The translations under genes were made by a program, and so were the position numbers. The notes under the pieces were generated by a model that was not told where the DNA came from, did not search any database, and saw nothing but the letters and a program-made list of their open reading frames with translations. A DNA stretch of 64,000 bases, from contig JALGPY010000004.1 in assembly GCA_023055425.1 (NCBI GenBank), positions 110,835,504 through 110,899,503 on the forward strand, read 5' to 3'. Shown here in pieces: positions 10,030 to 20,541 of the stretch. Position 1 is the stretch's first letter. Each line of letters starts with the position of its first letter. This stretch comes from Linanthus parryae (lineage: Eukaryota; Streptophyta; Magnoliopsida; Ericales; Polemoniaceae).

Positions 10030-11190
10030 GAGTTAGAACACCTTTACAATTCTTCAAAATCTCTCTCCAGCATGCGAATCTAGGAATTCGATTTATGTCA
10101 AGAACTGATACGGCCGACATTTTAATTTCCAGAGGTTAAGTGGGTCAGGGCGGGCACTAAACTTTCATGTGCCTAGGTGATAGTTGAAAGTGACATTCTT
10201 TTTATCATAAATATAACAGTGAATAAAAAAAACCTTGTAGGACATCATATACCACGCGTTTTATTAATAGTTCGGGTTTTTAACCCGTGAAAAAAATATG
10301 GGGACAAAAAACCTTACCCACTACTCTTAAAAAAATACTAGGCGAACATATTTTTTCACTACTCTTGAAAAAATATGAGGCCCTTGAAATTGGGAGTCCT
10401 AGGCGAACACCTAATCCGGCTAGTGGATGGGCCGGCCCTGCAGGACGTACGGTTCTACATAGAGTGGCAATTCCAAAAATCACAACTTCCCATATTTTTT
10501 GTTTAATTTTTGCAGCTTAACCTCAAAAAGATGTACCATTTTTTGTTTAATTTTTGTTTAATTTTTTCATTATCTGGCTTATTTTTTTCATTTTAGCCCC
10601 TACTGTAATGATCCCTAAATCCGCCCGTGCGAGGCTGTTAGAGAGCCAGAAAATCGAACCAGCCGTGAAAAGATTAAACGAGACGGAAATTAAAAATAAA
10701 GTCATTATACATCATGTGTTTTAAAGGACATGACGGAAAACTTCCAAAGATTTTAATGTAAAATAGCTTTAATTAGAAAAATGTTAGTTGAGTTAATTTT
10801 TAAAAATTTACGAGGGGCAATTGTCACCCCTTATCCTTAAGTACATCCGCCCCTGACTATAGCTAATAGAAATAGGAGGGTTGTTGATAGGGGCGGAAGT
10901 ATGTTCTTGCCCTCCAAAATTTTACAGAACTACAAGTAAACCCCTATTATTTAAGAAAAATTAGGTAGTGCCTCTATTTCTTGTAGATAAATTCAGTAGT
11001 GTTCCTTGTGAATACAGCTTGTGCCCCATCTAAAATGGTCCTTTGTAATATATTCACTTGTACCCTATCATATTTAAGAATTAATTTTCTAAAAAAATAT
11101 TTAAGAATTACACGAAATACCCAAATTATGAAAGAGGAAAAACATTATCAGAATATCAATATTTCTCTTGCATCTTTGTTACCTATTTTC
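10030..11190. other. Spacer made of degenerate transposon fragments
   Basis: No gene is seen. A right end of the CAGGGGCGGA hAT family (ATCCGCCCCTG, ending 10855) and a left-end-like phrase (AGGGGCGGAAG at about 10889) are visible, but no matching partner ends or target duplications were found. The rest is AT-rich, low-information DNA. The small open frames at 10280-10520 and 10999-11211 have no recognisable domain. Confidence 0.4.
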
Positions 11191-11345
11191 GTAGTAGAAT
11201 GTTTTTTATAATCTTTTCGTGGAGTTGTAGAGTAAAGTTTATGATATAACAAATGTAAAAATTATCAAAAACTTAAATCGTTTTTACTATTCAAATTATT
11301 TGGTCAAAGTGACATGAATACATGTAAAAAGAAATCAATTAGAAA
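11190..11345. mobile_element. Degenerate Stowaway-like MITE fragment
   Basis: The phrases GAGTTGTAGAGTAAAG, AATTATCAAAAAC and GGTCAAAGTGACAT occur in the same order as in the right half of the palindromic elements at 8848 and 20542. Clear terminal repeats are missing. Confidence 0.4.
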
Positions 11346-11589
11346 GATCCCAGAGTAACTGAGGTAATATATATTATTGTAAGGCGGAGAGCTAGTGTGC
11401 GCCTGCTACACACTAATTAGTTCAATTTTCTAACCACCACCTACCCGCTCATGTTAATAATTGTGTTAATATGTTCGGATAACTCATTTGTGCTAACCCA
11501 ACAACCTTTGGATAAGGCATGGTAAAGAGTTATTCCGTGGGCTGTGAGCCACAACAAGACAACAACAATTGACTGGAACCATTTGCATG

Positions 11590-11715
11590 TAAAAAACCCT
11601 ACGTGTAAGAACCTATTCGCCACATAAACACCACCATGCAAAACCAAACAAAACTTGCATCTTCCACGTATTCTCCATGCAAGAACCCTAAACCCCCCTT
11701 AACCCCCTATATATA
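11590..11715 (+). promoter_or_regulatory. Type I 2S albumin promoter
   Basis: GCCACATAAACACC, CATGCA (11635-11640), CACGT (11665-11669), a second CATGCA (11676-11681) and TATATATA (11708-11715), 102 bp before the start codon. It is the best preserved type I promoter, but the gene behind it is split by a retrotransposon. Confidence 0.65.
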
Positions 11716-12170
11716 CGGACAACCTCACCCCTTGCTTGCAACTCCCATCATCCAAAAACCATCACAACCACTAATCAAGTGATCATCTCAACATCATTCT
11801 CATTCATCAATGGCAAAGCTATCAGTCCTCACAACATTCCTCTTGGTGGCCCTCATAGCCCTAGGCCTAGCAGCTTCAGCCAAGCGCACCGTCGTCACCA
11901 CCACCATAATGGAGGACGGCGAGGTGAGCACTTCCAAGGAAGAATGTCGCCGCCAGATGTCAATGGAGAAGATGAGACCATGCATGACCTACCTGTCCGA
12001 GAAGATGAGCCAGGGCAGTGACGAAGAAGGGAACCCAATGCCGAAGCAGCTCCAGATGTGCTGCTCGGAGTTGGAGAACATGGGCAGCCAATGCAGGTGC
12101 GACGCGATACAGATGATGATGACGAGGCAGCAAGAGAAGGGAACATGGAGAGGCCAACAGATGCAGAAGA

Positions 12171-12395
12171 TAACAGAGGTTGTTAGGATAGTTATCAATA
12201 TCAGGTTGTTTAGATAGTTATCCTGGATTTGTTAGATATTCCTTAATATCTGGTATGTTTATCTCTTTGATAGTTTACGTCCCTGAAGTGTAGGAGTTAG
12301 GTGAGCTATTGTTGTTGTATTCAAACTATATATACTGCAATAGATCAGTAGCCTAGATTATGGCTTTCATTCATCTTCTCTTCATATAGTTTACA
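12171..12395 (+). repeat. 5' LTR of the copia element
   Basis: 225 bp, starting directly after the target duplication and ending TTTACA just before the primer site. No base differs from the 3' LTR by eye. The phrase CTATATATACTG (about 12327-12338) is a likely TATA box for the element's transcript. Confidence 0.93.
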
Positions 12396-12408
12396 TGGTA
12401 TCAGAGCC
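12396..12408 (+). other. Primer-binding site (initiator tRNA-Met)
   Basis: TGGTATCAGAGCC directly follows the 5' LTR. It is complementary to the 3' end of plant initiator tRNA-Met, the usual primer of Ty1/copia elements. Confidence 0.93.
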
Positions 12409-12471
12409 ATTTTACACTCAACAAGATTTTCCTTCTCTCAGTCTCCTATTCCTCTTCAAGTCTCTCAAACT

Positions 12472-15400
12472 ATGGCCACTATTTCCCCGAATTCGTCTAC
12501 CACTATACCTACCATTCAGAACACCAATGAATCAAATACCAGTTTGATAGCCATCAATGTCGCAGCTCAAGCTCCACTCAAACTCACCAGCAACAACTAC
12601 ATATCCTGGAAGCTTCAATTCCAGACCCTCTTTACTGGATATGATCTTCTAGGATATGTAGATGGATCAAAAACACCTCCACCTGCAACCATTACAACCA
12701 ACAATGTCACAACAGTGAACCCTGCTCACACCATATGGGTTCGACAAGACCAATTGATCCTTAATGCCATTGTAGGATCACTCTCCCCAACTATTATTCC
12801 CTTCATTGCTAGAGCCACAACAGCTAAAGAAGCATGGACAATTTTGTCAAACACCTATGCCAAGCCGTCTCGAGGACGAATAAAGCAGGTGAAAGGTCAA
12901 TTGAAAAATGTAACCAAAGGCTCCCAGAGCGTCACTGATTTCTTGCAAACAGTGAAAGCACGTGCCGATGAGCTAGCCATTCTCGGCGCACCGATGGAGG
13001 AAGAAGATCTCATAGACAAGATTCTTGATGGTCTTGGTGATGACTTCAAAGAACTTGTCCGTGCCGTTCAAGCTCGAGATACTGCAATTAGTTTCGAGGA
13101 GCTCCATGAGAAGCTTTTAAACTTTGAAGCAACTGCTTGTGAAGCTAAATCGGAACCTACGCATTTTCCAGCATCGGCAAATCCAACAAACAAGGTGAAT
13201 AATGGTTGGCGTACAGGAAATAACACCACCATAAATGGGCAACCTCGAGCACAATCTCCAGGAAACAATCACACCGGATGGCGCTCATCACCAAACCTTA
13301 GTCGATATCCTGCATCTTCTACAGGATCTAATTCTGGTCGTACGGAACGAGGATCTCGCCCTTACCTTGGTTACTGCCAAATATGTGGGTTTCAAGGGCA
13401 TACAGCACGGAAGTGTCCATCTTTTCGTGTGGTTCCCATTCAGCCGTCAACCACAACAAGTGGTCCGACGACCTCCTCTCCAACGCCTTGGCAGCCTCGA
13501 GCCCACTTCTCCTCGCATAGTTCTTCTAACACTCCAAAATGGCTACTCGATAGTGGTGCATCTCATCATGTCACTGCCGACTTGAATAATCTCTCGCTTC
13601 ATACACCTTACACAGGTTCTGACGATATCATGATTGGTGACGGCACAGGACTTCCCATTACTCACACTGGTTCAACTTCTCTTCATTCCTCTGATAATTC
13701 TTTTCAGCTGAATAATGTTCTTTGCGTACCTAGCATGAAAAAGAATTTGATCTCCATTTCTCAATTTTGTCTCTCAAATAATGTGTCGATTGAATTCTTA
13801 CCATCTTCATTTCTTGTGAAGGAACTTCGCACGGGGGCAACTCTCTTGAGAGGCGGGACGAAAGATGGGGTGTATGAGTGGCCATCTCCTAAGACAAATT
13901 CCCCTCTTCTAGCCTTTTCCAGCGTGAAAACGACACCATCAGAGTGGCATCATAGATTAGGTCATCCAGCATCTTCTATTTTATGTCGAATCATTTCTCG
14001 TTATAATTTAGACTCGTCGACTTCTATTTCTTCTGATTTTTTATGTCATGCGTGTCATTGCAATAAAAGCCACAAACTTCCATTCTCTGAGTCTACTCTA
14101 ACTTCTTCTCGACCACTTCAAATAATCTTCTCGGATTTATGGACTTCTCCAGTTTTATCATATGATGGCTTTAAATATTACGTCATATTTGTAGATCATT
14201 TCACCAAATACATCTGGTTTTATCCACTAAAGCACAAATCTGAAGTCAAAGATGTTTTTATCCGATTTAAAGCAATTGTGGAAAAACACTTTGATCTTAA
14301 GATTTGTACGCTTTATTCGGACAATGGTGGTGAATATCTTGCCTTAGCCAGCTACCTTGCCACAAATGGAATCACTCATCTCACCACTCCACCACATACA
14401 CCCGAACATAATGGCTATTCTGAAAGAAGGCATCGACACATTGTCGAAACGGGTTTAACATTGCTTTCCCATGCTTCCCTGCCTTCAACTTTCTGGTCAC
14501 GTGCACTTGCTACCGCCGTGTATCTCATTAACCGGATGCCAACTCCAACTCTTAATCTTTCATCTCCTTTTGAAAAGATTTTTGGCACTACACCAAATTA
14601 TGCAAAACTTCGAATTTTCGGTTGTTTGTGCTACCCTTGGCTACGCCCATATTCATGTCACAAATTAGACGCTCGTTCTAAACCCTGTGTCTTTGTAGGC
14701 TACTCTCTCACACAAAGTGCATATCTTTGTTTTGACCCGTCCACCTCAAAAATATATGTCTCTAGACATGTGAAATTTGTGGAGTCGGTGTTCCCCTTTA
14801 AATCAATATCACCTCAGTCTCCTCGTCCAGACCATAGCACCATTTCCACATGGTTCCCTCCTCCAATCATTGTCCCGTTGTCGGAAACAGAGCCAACGAG
14901 TACCGCCCCATCTGAAGTTCAAGACATTATGCAGCCCCAGTGCGAAGTGCCAGTACCATCTACTGATCCATTCCCATCTGCCACAAGCAGAACCCCTTTG
15001 TCACCTGGGCACTCCTCCACTTCCCTTCCATCTACCTTGCAACCTACTCCGGCACATAGGATGGTTACAAGGTCCAGAAATAACATTACCAAACCAATAC
15101 AGAAGTTGAACCTGTCCACTCAATTATCCCCTTCCATAGATCTGGAACCTACCACTGTGAAACAAGCACTTAAAGACAAGAAATGGCGGCAGGCAATGTC
15201 AGACGAATACGACGCCCTTGTTCGCAATGGGACATGGGAGCTAGTACCACCAAGTACTAGTCACAATATCATTGGCTGTAAGTGGATTTTTCGCATTAAG
15301 CGACACTCTGATGGTTCCGTCGATAGGTACAAGGCTCGGCTGGTAGCAAAAGGGTTTCATCAACGCCCTGGTATTGACTATATTCATACATTTAGCCCGG

Positions 15401-16680
15401 TCATTAAACCTACCACAATACGTCTTGTTCTTAGTATTGCTATTACTCGTGGATGGTCCCTTCGTCAGCTTGATATTAATAATGCATTTCTACAAGGTCA
15501 TCTTTGTGAAGATGTATATATGTCACAACCACAGGGCTTTGTTGATCCTGATAATCCGTCATTTGTCTGCAAACTTCGTAAGGCGATTTATGGGCTGAAG
15601 CAAGCGCCACGGGCCTGGTATACCGAGCTTCGCAATTTTCTTCTTGCTTCAGGTTTTCATAACTCGCTGGCTGATACTTCTCTATTCGTTCTACACACTG
15701 GAGGTCATGTTCTCTATCTATTGGTATATGTTGACGACATAGTGATTACTGGTGATGACGATGCTTTAATTCAAAGATTTGTGGATGTATTATCTCACAA
15801 ATTTTCTTTGAAAGATCTGGGCAAACTCTCTTATTTTCTAGGTGTGGAAGTTATACAACATCCACTTGGTATCTTGCTATCTCAGAGAAGATACATTCTG
15901 GATCTTCTTACTCGTGCAAAGATGGTTGAAGCAAAACCAGTTTCCACACCTCTTCCCATGTCACCACCAGTCACATTGACATCAGGTTCTCCACTTTCTG
16001 ATTCATCTGAATATCGTGCTATTGTTGGAAGTTTACAGTATTTATTACTCACTCGGCCAGATATCGCATATTCTGTCAATAAGTTGTCCCAATTTATGCA
16101 TCAACCAACTTCAGAACATTGGGCTCTTGTTAAGCGGCTTCTTCGTTATCTTTGTGGTTCTATTAATGAAGGCATACTTTTGTATCGTGACTCACCACTT
16201 TCTTTACACGCCTTTTCGGATGCGGACTGGGGTGGTAACAAGGACGATTATACCTCCACAAGTGCCTACATTGTCTACTTAGGCCGTAATCCAATCTCAT
16301 GGAGTTCGAAGAAGCAGCGTTCGGTGGCACGTTCCAGCACTGAAGCCGAGTATCGATCCGTTGCAAATACAGCAGCTGAACTCAATTGGGTCTGCTCTCT
16401 CTTAAGCGAACTTGGCGTCCCTCTTCCACACTCACCTGTGATTTACTGTGATAATATTGGGGCAACTAATCTTTGCTCCAATCCTATTTTCCACTCAAGA
16501 ATGAAACATGTCGCCATTGACTTCCATTTTATACGCGATCAAGTTCAGTCCGGGTCTCTGCGTGTTGCACATGTTTCTGCAAAAGATCAGCTCGCTGATG
16601 CTCTAACGAAACCATTATCTGGAGTTAATTTCAACAACCTGAAAATCAAGATTGGACTCTCCACAAGAGCTCCATCTTGA
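12472..16680 (+). CDS. Copia gag-pol polyprotein, intact
   Basis: A single 1402-residue frame in the usual size range for plant Ty1/copia. The order of domains is: gag (about 30-250); a CCHC zinc knuckle CQICGFQGHTARKC (302-315); an aspartic protease with DSGA (Asp360); an integrase with its HHCC region from His493 and the catalytic triad Asp555, Asp617 and Glu651; a reverse transcriptase with YVDD (1086-1089); and an RNase H with SDADW (about 1249-1253) and STEAEY near 1290. The integrase-before-reverse-transcriptase order defines copia and excludes gypsy. The start ATG at 12472 lies 64 bp after the primer site, with no earlier in-frame start. The protein should assemble particles, copy the element RNA and integrate it. 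No stops or frameshifts are present. Confidence 0.96.
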   Translation: MATISPNSSTTIPTIQNTNESNTSLIAINVAAQAPLKLTSNNYISWKLQFQTLFTGYDLLGYVDGSKTPPPATITTNNVTTVNPAHTIWVRQDQLILNAIVGSLSPTIIPFIARATTAKEAWTILSNTYAKPSRGRIKQVKGQLKNVTKGSQSVTDFLQTVKARADELAILGAPMEEEDLIDKILDGLGDDFKELVRAVQARDTAISFEELHEKLLNFEATACEAKSEPTHFPASANPTNKVNNGWRTGNNTTINGQPRAQSPGNNHTGWRSSPNLSRYPASSTGSNSGRTERGSRPYLGYCQICGFQGHTARKCPSFRVVPIQPSTTTSGPTTSSPTPWQPRAHFSSHSSSNTPKWLLDSGASHHVTADLNNLSLHTPYTGSDDIMIGDGTGLPITHTGSTSLHSSDNSFQLNNVLCVPSMKKNLISISQFCLSNNVSIEFLPSSFLVKELRTGATLLRGGTKDGVYEWPSPKTNSPLLAFSSVKTTPSEWHHRLGHPASSILCRIISRYNLDSSTSISSDFLCHACHCNKSHKLPFSESTLTSSRPLQIIFSDLWTSPVLSYDGFKYYVIFVDHFTKYIWFYPLKHKSEVKDVFIRFKAIVEKHFDLKICTLYSDNGGEYLALASYLATNGITHLTTPPHTPEHNGYSERRHRHIVETGLTLLSHASLPSTFWSRALATAVYLINRMPTPTLNLSSPFEKIFGTTPNYAKLRIFGCLCYPWLRPYSCHKLDARSKPCVFVGYSLTQSAYLCFDPSTSKIYVSRHVKFVESVFPFKSISPQSPRPDHSTISTWFPPPIIVPLSETEPTSTAPSEVQDIMQPQCEVPVPSTDPFPSATSRTPLSPGHSSTSLPSTLQPTPAHRMVTRSRNNITKPIQKLNLSTQLSPSIDLEPTTVKQALKDKKWRQAMSDEYDALVRNGTWELVPPSTSHNIIGCKWIFRIKRHSDGSVDRYKARLVAKGFHQRPGIDYIHTFSPVIKPTTIRLVLSIAITRGWSLRQLDINNAFLQGHLCEDVYMSQPQGFVDPDNPSFVCKLRKAIYGLKQAPRAWYTELRNFLLASGFHNSLADTSLFVLHTGGHVLYLLVYVDDIVITGDDDALIQRFVDVLSHKFSLKDLGKLSYFLGVEVIQHPLGILLSQRRYILDLLTRAKMVEAKPVSTPLPMSPPVTLTSGSPLSDSSEYRAIVGSLQYLLLTRPDIAYSVNKLSQFMHQPTSEHWALVKRLLRYLCGSINEGILLYRDSPLSLHAFSDADWGGNKDDYTSTSAYIVYLGRNPISWSSKKQRSVARSSTEAEYRSVANTAAELNWVCSLLSELGVPLPHSPVIYCDNIGATNLCSNPIFHSRMKHVAIDFHFIRDQVQSGSLRVAHVSAKDQLADALTKPLSGVNFNNLKIKIGLSTRAPS

Positions 16681-16687
16681 GGGGGCA

Positions 16688-16912
16688 TAACAGAGGTTGT
16701 TAGGATAGTTATCAATATCAGGTTGTTTAGATAGTTATCCTGGATTTGTTAGATATTCCTTAATATCTGGTATGTTTATCTCTTTGATAGTTTACGTCCC
16801 TGAAGTGTAGGAGTTAGGTGAGCTATTGTTGTTGTATTCAAACTATATATACTGCAATAGATCAGTAGCCTAGATTATGGCTTTCATTCATCTTCTCTTC
16901 ATATAGTTTACA
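16688..16912 (+). repeat. 3' LTR of the copia element
   Basis: 225 bp, preceded by the purine tract TTGAGGGGG and the bases CA, and followed by the target duplication GAAGA and the rest of the 2S albumin gene. Confidence 0.93.
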
Positions 16913-17484
16913 GAAGATAATGCAGGAGGCTAAGCAACTCCCCGGGAGGTGCGACATGAGCCCCCGACAATGCCGGTTCCAGACAGTCTATGTCGAAACC
17001 TATTAACTGTCTGGAACTGTTCTATGTCGTGATCATGCATGTCACTAATAATGTTGTTCGCGCTCTATGTAGAGCGAGCTGTAATAATAATAAATAGCAC
17101 ACTATCGTGTGTTTTTCCAGATCTTCCTCTCTTTTTTCTGGTCAAACTGGAATTTATAAAACAGCCAAGGCATTATGCAGCATACTAGGGCGTGAAGCTA
17201 CCTTACAATCAGTATTCAGTAGTTAAAAGTTCTAACTCTCCAGCACAGTTTGGAGGTTCGAAAAGGGTAAAAGACACTTCAATAGTTCAATGTCCGCAAG
17301 TTTGATGGAAAGGCATTTTCACCCCTTCTAGTTTGGGAACAGACATTTTCACCTCTTCAATTTGCCGACTTTCAACACACCTATAGTCCATAACTGTGAT
17401 GCCCTTAATGGGGAGAGTATGAAATAAACACAATCAATAGTGCAAGTGTCCTAAACGTTGGCATACTAAAAGAGAAAGTAATTT

Positions 17485-17690
17485 TCGGTTTTTCACCCGT
17501 AACTACGTCACTTTGACCCGGTAATTTGGATAATTTTAACTTTTTGGTATAATCTTTTTATAGTGTTACTCTACAACATGGAAGTTTTTATAGTGGTACT
17601 CTACAACATGGAAGTATTACCAAATTTCCGGACGTTCTACTATCCAAGTCACCGGGTTAGAGTGACCCAGTGCATAGTGGTAAAAGTTGA
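17485..17690. mobile_element. Stowaway-like MITE, rearranged copy
   Basis: The inverted core phrases CACTTTGACCCGG and CCGGGTTAGAGTGACCC are present, with internal homology to the 8848 family. A roughly 25-bp segment containing ACTCTACAACATGGAAGT is tandemly doubled in the centre. Terminal repeats are weak. Confidence 0.5.
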
Positions 17691-17699
17691 ATGAAAAAA

Positions 17700-18500
17700 T
17701 CCAGGCTAAACAGAGATAGAACTTTTAAGTACTTGATTGTTTCTCCTAATTCGTCTTAGTCGACTTTAGGGGTCACTTTTTTTGGGTAAAAACTTTAGGT
17801 ATCACTTTTTTTGGTTGAAAAGATTACTGAGTTTTTGCATCGTTTCGCTAACCAAATCACGAGTTAAAGTGGTTCGGTAAATAGTACACTGAGAAGATTC
17901 TCAGGAGAATCGTAGGTAGTACTTCTCTACATAAATTGGGCTTGAGGATGCAATAATTTTGCAGCCACCGAGAAAATTGCTGATCTAGAAGGTTACGATA
18001 AATAGGAAAACAAAATCACAGAGGAAAAAACCTGATGGATCATGACAGGCATGCCAATGGGCCAGGTTCGGACCCGACCCCAACGCTATAAGGACCTGAC
18101 CCAATATTTATAAACATAAGCCTGCAGATTCAGACTCATATAAGCACCAACCCTGACCCGATCCAGATCCGATGAGTTAGGCCCTCTAGATCCAACCCTA
18201 GATACCTTACATATCAAACCAACTCACTGATTTGTCATCATATCCCGTTGCATTTTTTTTAATAATCAAATAGTAGCATACTTAATTGGTGCAAGAGCAA
18301 ATGATCTAGATGAAGACGAACTGCCAGACGCAACTAAATTGGCGCTTCTCTACCATGAGATGGGAAGATAAGCGCAAAGGGCGAAAGAAACTGCAGCTTC
18401 TGGTGTCGCCGCACCGTTTGGGCCATAAATTTGGCTACTGGGCATCAAAATTACGCGAGTGACCCCAGTTTGGAAAGCTCTCGAAAAGAACAAAAGAACC
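17700..18500. other. Spacer without recognisable gene
   Basis: I see no gene. Near 18045-18200 there is a phrase series (GGTTCGGACCCGACC, GACCCGATCCAGATCCGATG) that resembles one arm of the GATC-rich hAT family at 8086, without clear ends. Confidence 0.35.
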
Positions 18501-19330
18501 TGAAATTGTTGTAGGCTCACCGGGGTCTGTCTTCGACCCTAAATCCGCTGTTTGAACACTCAAACGGGCATTTTAAGTAATTTTTTACTATTTCGGGTAA
18601 TATTTTACTTGTTGATTAGGACTTCAGTTTTAATATGTTTTTCACCAAACTTTCGTGTGCGAGTTTCTTTAAATAAGGTCAACGTTTGGGGGCCAGTTTC
18701 ATGGAGTTTTTTTAGTTATTGAAATTATTTCGAACCCTAGAGACGTCATTCTCTTGGTTTGTGCCCTTCCAATCGTTGCTTCTATTGCTTATCACCCGTC
18801 TCAAGTTAATTCGACGTCAAGTTAGTAACAGAGTTGAGTTCGACGTGGGAGGAAGATCATCATTGACGATGTCTCGTGGATGTCCTCGCGGTCGTGGGCA
18901 GCCTCCGGTTAAATATGCTCCCCAGCGGGAACGCAACATTGAAGACATGATGATGGCAGAACAGGGGTTTGGAGAGGCAGGTCACATAGCTGACATGGTG
19001 CCTTGTGGCGCAAGATCTGGATGATCATGAAGACTCGGACCACGACGAACCCACGTGTTCGGGATTACCGCGATCGCGATGATCACCGTGGTGGTCCAGG
19101 CTTCGAGGTCGAGATCCTTAACTATTCGGGTACACTGCAAGCCGATGAATTCATTGATTGGGTGAATGAGGTGGACCGAATTTTTGTGTTTAAAGATGTT
19201 TCGGGTTGTGAGAAGGTTAAACTGGTTGCGATCAACAAGGGCCGAGCATCTGCATGATGGCAACGGTTGCGTCGTTCCCTTGAGAATAGAAGGGCAAGCC
19301 GAAGATTGTTGATTGGGAGAAGATGAAGAT
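18500..19330 (+). pseudogene. Ty3/gypsy fragment: leader and start of gag, truncated
   Basis: From the ATG at 18869 the frame reads MSRGCPRGRGQPP, an arginine/glycine-rich N-terminus. In the next frame (19040-19257) the segment FEVEILNYSGTLQADEFIDW is followed by EVDRIFVFKDV and KVKLVAI, the typical start of the gypsy gag domain. It then breaks at GRASA after another shift and ends around 19330, where the type I duplication block begins. The sequence upstream (18500-18868) looks like an LTR end and leader, but I could not find a second LTR. There is no pol. Confidence 0.65.
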
Positions 19331-19542
19331 CAATTAAGCCTTAAGTTTATCATACAACAAATAAAATGCGACATGTGCAACACACGTGCTCATATCTAAC
19401 ATAAGAACGATACCGCCACACAGCCATACTAATTGAAAACCCTTTGCTTCCATTGTCTATAGTAAGTGAAAAGAAACTTCATCCAACACCCACGAAGAGA
19501 AGACTTGGCTCAACCAATAAGAGCAATGTGGGTACGTGTTCA

Positions 19543-19737
19543 CAGGGGCGGAGAGGTACATGAGGACAAGGGGTGGCAACACTCTCGAGCTTTTTAAAAC
19601 TTCACTAGCACCCCTTTAATTATAGTTATTTTACACTAAGACCCTCTAAAAATACACATATGTCCCTACTGTAATTAAAAATTTCTGTCACATCCTAATT
19701 CTGCCCCGACTGATTCGATTTCATGGCTCCGTCGCTG
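19543..19737. mobile_element. Small non-autonomous hAT element, paralog of 123-315
   Basis: It starts CAGGGGCGGAG and ends CCGTCGCTG. The left 8-mer is CGTGTTCA (19535-19542) and the right one is decayed to TATGTTTA. It sits at the same point of the duplicated spacer as the element at 123, so it is one ancestral insertion copied by duplication. Confidence 0.7.
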
Positions 19738-20166
19738 TATGTTTATAAGGTCATAAATTGATAGCAAGGAGTGGAATAGAATCCAAACCCTTTCTGAAAT
19801 TCAATTTTCTAACCACCACTTACCAGCTCATATTCTCATAATTGTGTTGGTTTGGATGACTCATTTATGCTAACCCAACTTAATAACCTTTAGATAAGGC
19901 ATGGTAAAGAGTAGAAATTTCAGGGGCTGTGAGCCACAACAATTGACTGCAGGAACCATTTGCATGCAAAATCCTACGTGTAAGAACATGTCCGCCACAT
20001 AAACACCACCATGCAAAACCAAACAAAAGCATCCATCCTCCACGTATTCTTCATTCAAGAACCCTAAACCCCCGATAAATACGGGAAACTCTCCCCCCCC
20101 CCCCCCCAATCATCCAAAAACTATCATTCACAACCACTGATCAAGTGATCTCATCTCAATTTCATT

Positions 20167-20490
20167 ATGGTGTCAGCCCCAGATTTCTATGGAGAAGATG
20201 AGGCCATGCATGACCTACCTGTCCAACAACATGGGCCAGGGCATGGACGAAAGAGGAGAAGGGAACCCATGCCAAGGCAGCTCCAGATGTGCTGCTCGGA
20301 GTTGCAGCGCATGGACAAGCAGTGCAGGTGTGATGCGATACAGATGACGATGTCGCGGCAGCAAGAGAAGAGAGAGTTTAGAGGACAACAGATGCAGAAG
20401 ATGATGCAGGAGGCCAAGCAAATCCCTGGCAAGTGCAACATGAGACCCCAGCAATGCCGTTTCGACATGGAATATGTCCAAACCTATTAA
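20167..20490 (+). pseudogene. 2S albumin, type I, 5'-truncated
   Basis: The signal peptide and propeptide are missing. The 5' UTR phrase CATCTCAATTTCATT is joined directly to the sequence just before the small chain. A 1-bp loss near 20268 (AACCCATGCC, where the intact frame reads AACCCAATGCC) shifts the frame. The ORF starting at 20167 therefore begins with about 35 out-of-frame residues and then enters the true large-chain frame with MCCSEL, QCRC and the last two cysteines, ending QTY-TAA. The TATA box is also damaged: GATAAATA (20074-20081) where the paralogs have TATAAATA. Without a signal peptide the 107-residue product could not reach the vacuole. Confidence 0.88.
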
Positions 20491-20541
20491 CTAGATATCG
20501 ATAGATGGACGTCTAATAATGTTCCCTCCACCAAAAAGATA

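Larger units (their letters stand above)
12171..16912 (+). mobile_element. Complete Ty1/copia LTR retrotransposon, apparently intact
   Basis: A 4742-bp element with two 225-bp LTRs that I read as identical, a tRNA-Met primer site, one long gag-pol frame, a polypurine tract (about 16679-16686) and a 5-bp target duplication GAAGA. Identical LTRs mean a very recent insertion. The ends read TAACAG and TTTACA, not the usual TG...CA. All parts needed for autonomous movement are visible; whether it is transcribed cannot be told from sequence. Confidence 0.95.
11810..17006 (+). pseudogene. 2S albumin, type I, split by a copia retrotransposon
   Basis: The 5' part (11810-12170) encodes a signal peptide of about 23 residues, a Thr-rich propeptide and six of the eight cysteines, up to the helix around MMMTRQQEKGTWRG. 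The 3' part resumes at about 16918 and runs to TAA at 17004-17006 with the last two cysteines and a final VETY. Between them lies a complete 4742-bp copia element with target duplication GAAGA (12166-12170 and 16913-16917). With the element set aside I see no other frameshift or stop, so this insertion alone seems to have killed the gene. Translation runs into the LTR and stops at 12215-12217, leaving a 135-residue product without the last two cysteines. It is the only type I copy with an otherwise sound frame. Confidence 0.92.
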
